From the NCBI GenBank assembly GCA_902796215.1, contig CADBNY010000068.1:1-6111 (forward strand): a DNA stretch of 6,111 nucleotides, in the 5' to 3' direction. Shown piece after piece: positions 1 through 5,747 of the stretch. Position numbers and translations under genes: made by a program. Position 1 is the first letter of the stretch. Every line of letters starts with the position of its first letter. The DNA is from an uncultured Erysipelotrichaceae bacterium. GTDB lineage: Bacteria; Bacillota_I; Bacilli_A; RF39; UBA660. Under the pieces are notes generated by a model. It worked only from the letters and a program-made list of their open reading frames with translations, was not told the DNA's origin and did no database searches.

Positions 1-81
1 AAGATATCATAAAAACAAATAATATGTAAATATCTACATACAAGATGGTACTTTAATTTTACACAATATAGTAAAAAATCC
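1..81. other. Unassigned A+T-rich stretch upstream of the rpsO promoter
   Basis: No gene can be supported here. All three forward frames meet a stop within the first 27 bases, so at most the last few codons of an upstream gene could lie at the edge. A small inverted repeat (TATGTA at 23-28, TACATA at 35-40) could form a weak hairpin. It has no clean run of T after it, so I do not call a terminator. Confidence 0.4.
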
Positions 82-110
82 TTGCATATAAAGAAAAAAA
101 ATAGTATAAT
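82..110 (+). promoter_or_regulatory. Sigma-A-type promoter of rpsO
   Basis: A TTGCAT -35 box (82-87) is followed after exactly 17 bases by a perfect TATAAT -10 box (105-110). Transcription should begin near 116-118, giving a leader of about 92 nt before the rpsO start codon. The spacer carries an A-run. This is one of the two best promoter matches in the window and fits a highly expressed ribosomal protein gene. Confidence 0.85.
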
Positions 111-120
111 ACAAGTACTA

Positions 121-181
121 CTGGGAATACCAGAAATACCAATACCAAGAGTAAGAATTTCCGACTTACCCTTAGTATTGG
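121..181 (+). promoter_or_regulatory. Structured rpsO mRNA leader, candidate S15 autoregulatory site
   Basis: Two hairpins fill the leader. The first pairs CTGG (121-124) with CCAG (130-133) around a five-base loop. The second is long: CCAATAC (139-145) pairs with GTATTGG (175-181), then AAG (147-149) with CTT (171-173), then GTAAG (151-155) with CTTAC (165-169). A/C mismatches separate the helices and the loop is 156-164. The element AATACC occurs three times (126-131, 135-140, 141-146). There is no U-tract after the stem, so it is not a terminator. S15 is known to repress its own translation through leader RNA structures in several bacteria. That this leader does so is inferred from its position and folding; I cannot match it to a specific published S15 motif. 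Confidence 0.6.
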
Positions 182-208
182 CGAATAAATAAGAAAGGAA
201 GTGTAAAT

Positions 209-478
209 ATGGCTTTAACAAAAGAAGAAAAGCAAAAAATCGTTAAAGAGTTTGCTAAGAATGAAAAAGATACAGGTTCAGCAGAAGTACAAATAGCAAT
301 TCTTACAAAAGAAATTAATGATTTAACAGAACATTTAAAAGTACATATTCATGATTATCATTCACGTAGAGGACTTCTTAGAAAAGTTGGACAACGTAAA
401 AATTTGTTACAATATTTAGCTAAGAAAGATATTCAAAGTTATCGTGAAGTAATTAAAAAATTAGGTTTAAGAAAGTAG
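209..478 (+). CDS. rpsO: 30S ribosomal protein S15
   Basis: Ribosomal protein S15 is a primary-binding protein of the 30S subunit. It binds the 16S rRNA central domain (the h20/h21/h22 junction) and nucleates assembly of the platform. The product has 89 residues, the usual length, and is all-helical in the family. The signature is clear: DTGSAEVQIA at residues 21-30 and DYHSRRGLL at 49-57, followed by a basic helix (RKNLLQYL) that ends in the typical basic LGLRK tail. The start ATG lies 5 bases after the ribosome binding site AAAGGAAGTG (194-203). The gene lies directly upstream of pnp, the arrangement known from E. coli and B. subtilis. Regulation is probably by the structured leader at 121-181 and attenuation at the 3' hairpin that overlaps its TAG stop. 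Confidence 0.98.
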   Translation: MALTKEEKQKIVKEFAKNEKDTGSAEVQIAILTKEINDLTEHLKVHIHDYHSRRGLLRKVGQRKNLLQYLAKKDIQSYREVIKKLGLRK

Positions 479-505
479 ACACATTTTTTAGTGTCTCTTT
501 TTTTT
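477..505 (+). terminator. Rho-independent terminator-like hairpin between rpsO and pnp
   Basis: AGACAC (477-482) pairs with GTGTCT (491-496) around an eight-base T-rich loop, and a run of eight T follows at 498-505. The 5' arm uses the last two bases of the rpsO stop codon. The stem is short, so termination is probably partial, letting some transcripts continue into pnp. This would set a ratio between abundant S15 and scarcer PNPase. Confidence 0.75.
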
Positions 506-515
506 GAGAAAAGAG
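495..515 (+). promoter_or_regulatory. Second hairpin that would mask the pnp ribosome binding site
   Basis: CTCTTTT (495-501) is the exact reverse complement of AAAAGAG (509-515), with a seven-base loop. The 3' arm covers most of the pnp ribosome binding site (AGAGG, 512-516), and the 5' arm takes up half of the terminator's T-run and two bases of its stem. The fold could therefore reduce pnp translation or compete with the terminator. The complementarity is seen directly; a regulatory role is inferred. The stem is mostly A-U and may be weak. Confidence 0.45.
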
Positions 516-523
516 GTAGTGTT

Positions 524-2689
524 ATGAAGAAAAAGAAAACTTTTGAATTAGATTTTTATGGAAGAAAGATCATAGTAGAACATGGAACATTAGCAAAACA
601 AGCAGATGGAGCAGTTCTTGTAAGATATAACGACACTGTTATTTTAACAGCAGCAGTAGTATCGAAAACAGCTAATTTATTATCTGATTTCTTTCCATTA
701 ACAGTAAATTATCAAGAAAAACTATATTCCGTAGGTAAAATTCCAGGAGGATTTATTAAAAGAGAAGGTAGACCTAGCGAAGCAGCAACACTAGCAGCTC
801 GTATGATTGATAGACCAATGAGACCATTATTTCCAGAAGGATTTAAAAATGAAGTTCAGGTTATTTCTACAGTATTATCAGTAGATCAAGATTGTTCTCC
901 AGAATTAACTGCAATGCTTGCATCATCATTAGCTGTATCAATATCAAAAATTCCATTTAATGGACCAATTGCCGGAGTAAAAGTAGGAAGAGTAAATGGC
1001 AAATTTATTATTAACCCAACTCCAGAAGAATGCGAGCAATCTGAATTAGAATTAACAGTAGCAGGAACAAAAGACGCTATCAACATGGTTGAATCAAGTG
1101 CAAAACAAGTATCAGAAGAAATTATGTTAGAAGCATTAATGTTTGGTCATAAGGCAGTAAAAGAATTAATCAAATTCGAAGAAAAAATTATCAAAGAAAT
1201 TGGGGAAGAAAAAATGGAATATGAAACATTAACCCCAGAAAAAGAATTAATTGAAAGAATAGAAAAATTAGTAACTAAGAAAATGGATAAAGCTCTTCGA
1301 ATAAAAGATAAATTAACAAAATATGCTGCAATTGATGAAATAAAAGAAGAAATGAATGAATTATTTACAAAAGAAAATGAAGATACAATGAAAGAAGAAG
1401 AACTAAAAGAATTATTAGTAAAAGTACAAATGGTTGTATCAGATATTGAATATAATTTATTTAGAAGTATTGTAGTAAAAGAAAAATTAAGAGCAGATGG
1501 ACGTAAAATGGATGAAATAAGACCATTATCAGCAGATATCGATTTATTACCAAGAACTCATGGATCAGCTTTATTTACTCGTGGAGAAACTCAAGCATTA
1601 AGTATAACGACATTAGGAGCTTTAAATGAACACCAAATAATTGATGGATTAAGTATGGAAGACCAAAAAAGATTTATGTTACATTATAACTTTCCACAAT
1701 TTTCAGTAGGAGAAACAGGAAGATATGGAGCACCAGGAAGAAGAGAAATAGGTCATGGAGCTCTAGGAGAAAAAGCCCTAGCCCAAGTAATTCCAACAGA
1801 AGAGGAATTTCCATATACTATTAGAGTAGTATCTGAAATATTAGAATCAAATGGATCATCATCACAAGCTAGTATTTGTGCAGGATGTATGTCGCTAATG
1901 ACAGCTGGAGTTCCAATCAAAGCACCAGTTGCAGGTATTGCCATGGGATTAATTACTCATGAAGATAAATATACAATTCTAACGGATATTCAAGGAATGG
2001 AAGACCACTTAGGGGATATGGATTTCAAAGTAGCTGGTACAGAGCAAGGTATTACAGCACTTCAAATGGATATTAAAATAAAAGGAATAACAGAAGAAAT
2101 TTTAAAAGAAGCTTTAGAACAAGCTAAAAAAGCTAGAATGGAAGTTCTAAAAGTAATGAAAAAAGCCATAAAAGAACCAAGAAAAGAAGTATCTAAATAT
2201 GCGCCAAAGATGATAACATTTACAATAAATCCATTAAAAATAAAAGATGTTATTGGAAAAGGTGGAGAAACAATTACAAGAATTATTTGTGAAGCATCAA
2301 ATGTTACAGAAGTAACAAATATCAATGCTGTTAAAGTAGAATTAGAAGATGATGGAAGAGTTATTATCTATCACTCTAATCAAGAAATCATTGACAAGAC
2401 AAGACAAATGATTGAAGAAGTTGTAAGAGAAGTAGAAGTAGGAAAAATTTATGAAGCAAAAGTTGTAAAAGTAGAAGACTTTGGTTGCTTTGTACAACTA
2501 TGGCCAGGATGTGAAGGAATGGTACACGTATCACAACTTGCCCATGAAAGAGTAGAAAAGGCAAGTGATGTTGTATCAGTAGGAGATGAAATAATTGTAA
2601 AAGCTATAGGAATGGATAAAAGAGGAAGACAAAACTTCTCAAGAAAAGAAGCACTACCAAAACCAAAAAAGAAAGAAACAAAAGATTAG
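524..2689 (+). CDS. pnp: Polyribonucleotide nucleotidyltransferase (PNPase)
   Basis: PNPase degrades RNA 3' to 5' by phosphorolysis, releasing nucleoside diphosphates, and works as a cytoplasmic trimer in mRNA turnover. The 721-residue product has every expected domain. The first RNase PH core is at about 8-145 (FFPLTVNYQEK at 56-66, then GGFIKREGRPSEAA). A helical linker spans about 150-315. The second, catalytic RNase PH core is at about 320-550, with RREIGHG at 406-412, the phosphate-binding SSSQAS at 445-450, and acidic residues D494 and D500 in the DHLGDMD segment. A KH domain (GKGG at 578-581) and an S1 domain (about 639-707) follow, with a basic tail. ATG 524 is chosen because GAGGT at 513-517 lies 6 bases upstream. 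An in-frame GTG at 491 would lie inside the terminator hairpin. Codon use matches rpsO. Expression probably comes from rpsO readthrough. Confidence 0.98.
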   Translation: MKKKKTFELDFYGRKIIVEHGTLAKQADGAVLVRYNDTVILTAAVVSKTANLLSDFFPLTVNYQEKLYSVGKIPGGFIKREGRPSEAATLAARMIDRPMRPLFPEGFKNEVQVISTVLSVDQDCSPELTAMLASSLAVSISKIPFNGPIAGVKVGRVNGKFIINPTPEECEQSELELTVAGTKDAINMVESSAKQVSEEIMLEALMFGHKAVKELIKFEEKIIKEIGEEKMEYETLTPEKELIERIEKLVTKKMDKALRIKDKLTKYAAIDEIKEEMNELFTKENEDTMKEEELKELLVKVQMVVSDIEYNLFRSIVVKEKLRADGRKMDEIRPLSADIDLLPRTHGSALFTRGETQALSITTLGALNEHQIIDGLSMEDQKRFMLHYNFPQFSVGETGRYGAPGRREIGHGALGEKALAQVIPTEEEFPYTIRVVSEILESNGSSSQASICAGCMSLMTAGVPIKAPVAGIAMGLITHEDKYTILTDIQGMEDHLGDMDFKVAGTEQGITALQMDIKIKGITEEILKEALEQAKKARMEVLKVMKKAIKEPRKEVSKYAPKMITFTINPLKIKDVIGKGGETITRIICEASNVTEVTNINAVKVELEDDGRVIIYHSNQEIIDKTRQMIEEVVREVEVGKIYEAKVVKVEDFGCFVQLWPGCEGMVHVSQLAHERVEKASDVVSVGDEIIVKAIGMDKRGRQNFSRKEALPKPKKKETKD

Positions 2690-2717
2690 AAAATAAAACA
2701 TTATGTAAACTATAAAA

Positions 2718-2760
2718 CCTTTCATAATAGTATAGAAATATATTTATGAAAGGCTTTTTT
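2718..2760 (+). terminator. Rho-independent terminator of the rpsO-pnp unit
   Basis: A perfect 10-bp stem, CCTTTCATAA (2718-2727) with TTATGAAAGG (2744-2753), encloses a small inner hairpin (TATA, GAAA loop, TATA at 2731-2742). Six T follow at 2755-2760. It starts 29 bases after the pnp stop. On the opposite strand only four T follow the stem, so it could also stop leakage from the convergent gene, but weakly. Confidence 0.9.
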
Positions 2761-2790
2761 ATAGCTAAAAAATAATTAATATGATTACAA

Positions 2791-2821
2791 TATAAAAGAA
2801 GACTGTTTTTATCAATCTTCT
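2791..2821 (-). terminator. Probable terminator of the minus-strand gene ending at 2836
   Basis: Read on the minus strand, AGAAGATTG (2821-2813) pairs with CAGTCTTCT (2805-2797), with one G-U pair and a seven-base A-rich loop. A T-rich run (TTTATATT) follows towards 2791. The hairpin begins about 15 bases after the TAG stop. The U-tract is interrupted by A, so strength is uncertain. Confidence 0.6.
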
Positions 2822-2835
2822 AATTAATCTTATTA

Positions 2836-3420
2836 CTAACCTTGTTGTCTATTTTTTGTACGTGGTATACCCTTTACTTCAGTTAAGAAATCCTTAGTTA
2901 AATCTTCACTTTCTTCTTGATGAATGTACTTGTTTTTATATGCGTAAAAAATTGACTCATCATCAAGATCAACTAATACAGTTCTTTTTTTTAGTGATGG
3001 ATCCTCCTCTGGTGTGGCATATCTTACTCTAGCATTAGATTCATCATAAAGAGTTGTTAAATTGTCAAAATGTATAATTTTATTTCTTTTGAAATCTTCA
3101 AACCTAGTGCTTCCTATATCATAAACATCATCATCAATCATTGTTAAAATCGTTAAATATCTTACTTGTGCTAAACTATACATAATTCTTATAAAAACAT
3201 CGGAAAAATCTTTTAAATGTTCATCTGTTTTAATTGTCTTGATTAAATCTTCAACTTCATCTTTATTATCGCCATCAATAGTGCTATTTCTTGAAATTGC
3301 TTCATATTCTTCATCTGTTAAAAGTTCTTGTCTTTTTTCAATTATTGCTAAATAAAATTCGTTTAATTTCTTTGATAAAAGGATTTGATCTAATTCCTCT
3401 TGTGAATACTTTTTATTCAT
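2836..3420 (-). CDS. Hypothetical acidic soluble protein, 194 residues
   Basis: I do not recognise a family. The protein has about 42 Asp/Glu against 29 Lys/Arg and no Cys or Trp. It shows no signal peptide or membrane span, so it is probably cytoplasmic. Residues 1-100 look mainly helical, with a polar opening (SQEELDQILLSKKL) and a hydrophobic stretch at about 73-95 that leads into an IDDD cluster at 95-98. Residues 105-165 look like mixed strands, with TVLVDLDDESIF at 147-158. The last 15 residues are basic and probably disordered. The ATG is supported by AGAGG on the minus strand (3434-3430), nine bases upstream. The gene is monocistronic: it converges with pnp, diverges from the 3693 gene, and has its own promoter, terminator and a leader of about 137 nt. 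The inverted repeat at its promoter suggests it is controlled by a DNA-binding regulator. Confidence 0.85.
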   Translation of the reverse strand: MNKKYSQEELDQILLSKKLNEFYLAIIEKRQELLTDEEYEAISRNSTIDGDNKDEVEDLIKTIKTDEHLKDFSDVFIRIMYSLAQVRYLTILTMIDDDVYDIGSTRFEDFKRNKIIHFDNLTTLYDESNARVRYATPEEDPSLKKRTVLVDLDDESIFYAYKNKYIHQEESEDLTKDFLTEVKGIPRTKNRQQG

Positions 3421-3550
3421 ATATTTATACCTCTTTTCTTATTTAAATTAATTATTTCTTTTTTCATATTTATATTGCCTTTTTTATTGCATAAGTATAA
3501 AAATTTTTACGAATAGAATATGCTCTATTTGTAAATATAATTATTCTCCT

Positions 3551-3594
3551 TTCTTGACTCCTTATTATACATATCTTTTTCTTCCAGTCAAGAA
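3551..3594. repeat. Perfect 9-bp inverted repeat framing a promoter (operator candidate)
   Basis: TTCTTGACT (3551-3559) and AGTCAAGAA (3586-3594) are exact reverse complements, separated by 26 bases. On the minus strand one arm contains the -35 box and the other falls at the expected start of transcription, so the -10 box lies between them. Arm centres are 35 bp apart. No T-run follows on either strand, which argues against a terminator. A repressor site is inferred. Confidence 0.6.
3564..3591 (-). promoter_or_regulatory. Sigma-A-type promoter of the 2836-3420 gene
   Basis: On the minus strand, TTGACT (3591-3586) is followed after 16 bases by a perfect TATAAT (3569-3564). Transcription would begin near 3557, leaving a leader of about 137 nt before the ATG at 3420. 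The leader is A+T rich and I see no known riboswitch in it. Confidence 0.75.
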
Positions 3595-3639
3595 GTATCA
3601 ACTCCAAAATTCAAATAAAATACTCAAAAATCCTTTGTA

Positions 3640-3668
3640 TTTACATTCTTTCTGTTGTATGATATAAT
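3640..3668 (+). promoter_or_regulatory. Sigma-A-type promoter with extended -10, for the 3693 gene
   Basis: TTTACA (3640-3645) lies 17 bases before a perfect TATAAT (3663-3668), which is preceded by the TGN extension (3660-3662). The predicted start near 3675 gives a leader of about 18 nt, just enough for the ribosome binding site. The -35 box lies 48 bases from that of the divergent minus-strand promoter. Confidence 0.8.
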
Positions 3669-3692
3669 ACATCAAACGGGAGGGTATTGGAT

Positions 3693-4088
3693 ATGTTTGA
3701 CTTAATAAAAAGTATAATGAAATGGATTATTGTCATACTAATAATAGGACTAATAATTTTCTTTGCTGCTAAATTAGCAAATAAAACAACAACTAAGCCA
3801 AAGAAAACACAAAATTTAAATTCTGAAATACGTACAGCAGAAAATGCAACAACATCTACTACAAATAATAATACTACTTCAGGAATTGAAATTGAAAGAG
3901 GAAATAGTAACAGTTCATCAACTACAAATAATCAAACTACAGATAATTCCACTACAAATAATACAACAAGTAATAATTTAGTAGTAAATTCTCCAGATAC
4001 TGCAACTACATCTGGAGCAAGTGTATTATTTGGATTTATAATTATTGGTATAGGTACATATTATATTAGAAAAAGAAAAGCTTTATAA
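3693..4088 (+). CDS. Small membrane/surface protein with Thr/Asn-rich stalk and sortase-like tail
   Basis: The 131-residue product has a hydrophobic helix at about 9-29 (WIIVILIIGLIIFFAA), then a Lys-rich stretch. A low-complexity region of Thr, Asn and Ser at about 40-100 looks like an extended extracellular stalk. The C-terminus has the order of a cell-wall sorting signal: SPDTATTSG at 100-108, a hydrophobic helix at about 109-124, and a basic end (RKRK). SPDTA differs from classical LPxTG but resembles the LPxTA forms accepted by some sortases. No clear signal-peptidase site follows the first helix, so a protein anchored at both ends is equally possible. ATG 3693 is preferred because GGGAGGG (3678-3684) lies 8 bases upstream; the in-frame TTG at 3687 is only 2 bases from it. 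No functional family recognised. Confidence 0.8.
   Translation: MFDLIKSIMKWIIVILIIGLIIFFAAKLANKTTTKPKKTQNLNSEIRTAENATTSTTNNNTTSGIEIERGNSNSSSTTNNQTTDNSTTNNTTSNNLVVNSPDTATTSGASVLFGFIIIGIGTYYIRKRKAL
3858..3962 (+). repeat. In-frame 12-bp repeats encoding Thr-Thr-Asn-Asn
   Basis: The 12-mer ACTACAAATAAT occurs exactly at 3858-3869, 3921-3932 and 3951-3962, with a near copy at 3936-3947 (one base changed, giving TTDN). All are in the reading frame of the surrounding gene and build its Thr/Asn-rich stalk. Such repeats can expand or shrink between strains. Confidence 0.75.
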
Positions 4089-4097
4089 ATAGTTGAT

Positions 4098-4122
4098 AAG
4101 ATTCATAATTGAATCTTTTTTT
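4098..4122 (+). terminator. Rho-independent terminator after the 3693-4088 gene
   Basis: AAGATTCA (4098-4105) pairs perfectly with TGAATCTT (4110-4117) around a TAAT loop, and the T-run extends from 4116 to 4122. It ends 23 bases before the next start codon. No convincing promoter lies between it and the 4146 gene, which may therefore depend on readthrough. Confidence 0.8.
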
Positions 4123-4145
4123 CATATATATAAATAGGTGAAATT

Positions 4146-4997
4146 ATGAGAAAAAAACTTTATCATATAAGCTTTCTTTTTTTAGCTATTTTTACTTTTT
4201 ATTCAATATACCAAATAGAAAATAATTTAAATATAAAAAATCCTATTATAAATGAAATAAATAAAACCAAAACAAAATATAAAAAAGATTATATAAATGC
4301 TACAATCATAGGAAATAATATCTTATCAGGAAAGAATGGAAAAGATATTAATTTAAAAAAAACATATAAAAAAATGAAACAATACGGAAAATATAATGAA
4401 ACCTTAACCACAATAAAAGAAATAACTCCTGAAATATCTATAGAAAATAATTATGATAAATATTTAGTAGGAGGAAATCAAACAGATAGAAAAATATCTT
4501 TCATATTTCCTGTAAAAGATAACAAAGAATTCATAAATATTTTAAAAATACTAGATAGCAAAAAAGTACCTGGAACATTCTTTATAGATGGAACTTTTTT
4601 AGAAAAAAACATCTCTTTTATAAAAAAACAAAAAGAGCATGAATTTGAATTATTAAGTTATCAAAATGATTATGAAGAATCTTTCTTTAAAACATCTTTG
4701 TCTTACTTATCATCTATTTCAAATAATAAACCAAAATATTGCTATACAGAAGTAGAAAAAGATTCGCTATTAAATCTCTGTAAAAAAATGAAATTACATA
4801 CAGTAAAGCCAACTATAATAATAAAAAGAAATCTATATCAAGAAATAAAAAAAGATTTAAAGAATGGAACAATTTTCTCCATTGAAAATAACTATTATAC
4901 AGAAAAAGATTTATCAATTACAATTGATTATATAAAAGAAAAAGGATACAAATTAGTTTCTTTAAATGAATTACTTACAGAAGAAAATAATGAATAA
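4146..4997 (+). CDS. Membrane-anchored NodB-type polysaccharide deacetylase homologue, probably inactive
   Basis: The 283-residue product has an N-terminal membrane anchor (about 6-22), a 90-residue external region, and a NodB-like fold at about 116-275. Fold landmarks are VPGTFFIDGTFLEKN (141-155), HEFELLSYQN (165-174) and IDYIKEKGYKLVSLNELL (260-277), all matching the spacing of polysaccharide deacetylases. That family removes acetyl groups from peptidoglycan or related glycans with a metal held by Asp-His-His. Here those positions look lost. The TFDDG motif reads IFPVK (120-124). The HSxxH motif reads LSYQN, so the metal His are L170 and N174. The late LH motif reads IE (E247). A scaffold or glycan-binding role is therefore more likely than catalysis. 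The ATG follows AGGTGA (4136-4141). B. subtilis has the family member ylxY just after pnpA, which hints at an old neighbourhood. Confidence 0.75.
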   Translation: MRKKLYHISFLFLAIFTFYSIYQIENNLNIKNPIINEINKTKTKYKKDYINATIIGNNILSGKNGKDINLKKTYKKMKQYGKYNETLTTIKEITPEISIENNYDKYLVGGNQTDRKISFIFPVKDNKEFINILKILDSKKVPGTFFIDGTFLEKNISFIKKQKEHEFELLSYQNDYEESFFKTSLSYLSSISNNKPKYCYTEVEKDSLLNLCKKMKLHTVKPTIIIKRNLYQEIKKDLKNGTIFSIENNYYTEKDLSITIDYIKEKGYKLVSLNELLTEENNE

Positions 4998-5021
4998 AAA
5001 AGCTTAACAATTATTGTTAAG
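4996..5021 (-). terminator. Terminator of the lipoprotein gene, built into its last codons
   Basis: CTTAACAA (5003-5010) and TTGTTAAG (5014-5021) are exact reverse complements with a three-base loop. Read on the minus strand, six T follow (5001-4996). The stem encodes the last five residues and includes the TAA stop of the minus-strand gene. On the plus strand no T-run follows, so the convergent 4146-4997 gene gains no obvious terminator from it. Confidence 0.8.
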
Positions 5022-5684
5022 ACAAATAGTAATAGTAGAAGAACTATTTCCTCGATATTTTCCATCTAAAAAATCATCTTCACTATCATAAGTAAATACA
5101 GTTAAATGAATTGGTGATTTAATCTTATCAATATAAGCTCCACATTGAAGTTTAAGTGCTGTAAACAAAGTAGTATCAGAATAATCAGACATCTCAATAT
5201 GAGAATAAAAACCTTTTCCTTGATTTATATAATCATCATATAAATAACCCATAAGGTATTCCCAATGATCCATAGGATTTTCTGGAGTAAGAATGAAATA
5301 AGATATTTCTTCTCCTGTATCTAAAGAAAAATCAATAGAAAATCCGATTTTTATATTTAATCTTTCCTTGTACTTACTATATTCTTCATAGAAACTAGAA
5401 GCAAAAGAAGAATTAAGTGTAATTTTTTCCTCATTAGATGGATATATTTGAAAAATACCAATATCATCTAGTGCATTATAAGATCCAGAAAGATTACTAA
5501 TCTTCGTCAAAGAATTTCCTTTTAACTGATAAAAAGAAATTGGAGTATTATTTAAATCGTTATATACTTCTACTTCTGATACTGTTTCTTCTTTTTTCTC
5601 TTCTTTAGGAAGAACTTTTTTCTCTACTTTACTACACCCACACAATAATAGAATAAATAATAAAAGACAAATTCTTTTTTTCAT
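5004..5684 (-). CDS. Putative secreted lipoprotein of unknown function
   Basis: The 226-residue product starts MKKRICLLLFILLLCGC, a lipoprotein signal peptide with Cys17 as the likely lipidated residue, so it should sit on the outer face of the membrane. A charged Lys/Glu linker (18-40) is followed by a compact domain at about 45-226. That domain contains GIFQIYPSNEEKITL (76-90), an aromatic-rich middle (DHWEYLMGYLYDDY, 139-152) and three Cys in its final part (181, 221, 226). I do not recognise the domain. ATG 5684 is chosen because AGGTGA (5697-5692 on the minus strand) lies 7 bases upstream and translation then opens with the signal peptide. A longer in-frame start at 5795 has neither. The gene converges with the NodB-like gene, only 6 bases separating the stop codons, and diverges from the 5782 gene. 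Confidence 0.85.
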   Translation of the reverse strand: MKKRICLLLFILLLCGCSKVEKKVLPKEEKKEETVSEVEVYNDLNNTPISFYQLKGNSLTKISNLSGSYNALDDIGIFQIYPSNEEKITLNSSFASSFYEEYSKYKERLNIKIGFSIDFSLDTGEEISYFILTPENPMDHWEYLMGYLYDDYINQGKGFYSHIEMSDYSDTTLFTALKLQCGAYIDKIKSPIHLTVFTYDSEDDFLDGKYRGNSSSTITICLNNNC

Positions 5685-5747
5685 ATAATTATCACCTAAA
5701 GATAGTTTATCAAATATCAAAATAAAAGTCTTGCAATAATAAAAAAA

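Noticed and set aside
491..523. GTG start giving pnp 11 extra N-terminal residues
   Set aside because: The GTG lies inside the terminator hairpin with no ribosome binding site, while ATG 524 has GAGGT at the right distance and begins at the usual PNPase N-terminus.
886..2325. Minus-strand open frames inside pnp (886-1086, 1753-1944, 2062-2325)
   Set aside because: They lie fully opposite a strongly conserved gene, lack ribosome binding sites, and have no recognisable features.
3486..3524. Inverted repeat GCATA/TATGC with an inner A/T palindrome as a riboswitch or terminator
   Set aside because: The paired arms are only 5 bp and the inner part is nearly all A-T, without a loop or T-run; chance is likely in such A+T-rich DNA.
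3470..3541. Small minus-strand frame in the leader of the 2836-3420 gene, following AAAGGAG
   Set aside because: It has about 23 codons and a good upstream GGAG, but no ATG, GTG or TTG at a usable position; only ATT or ATA could start it.
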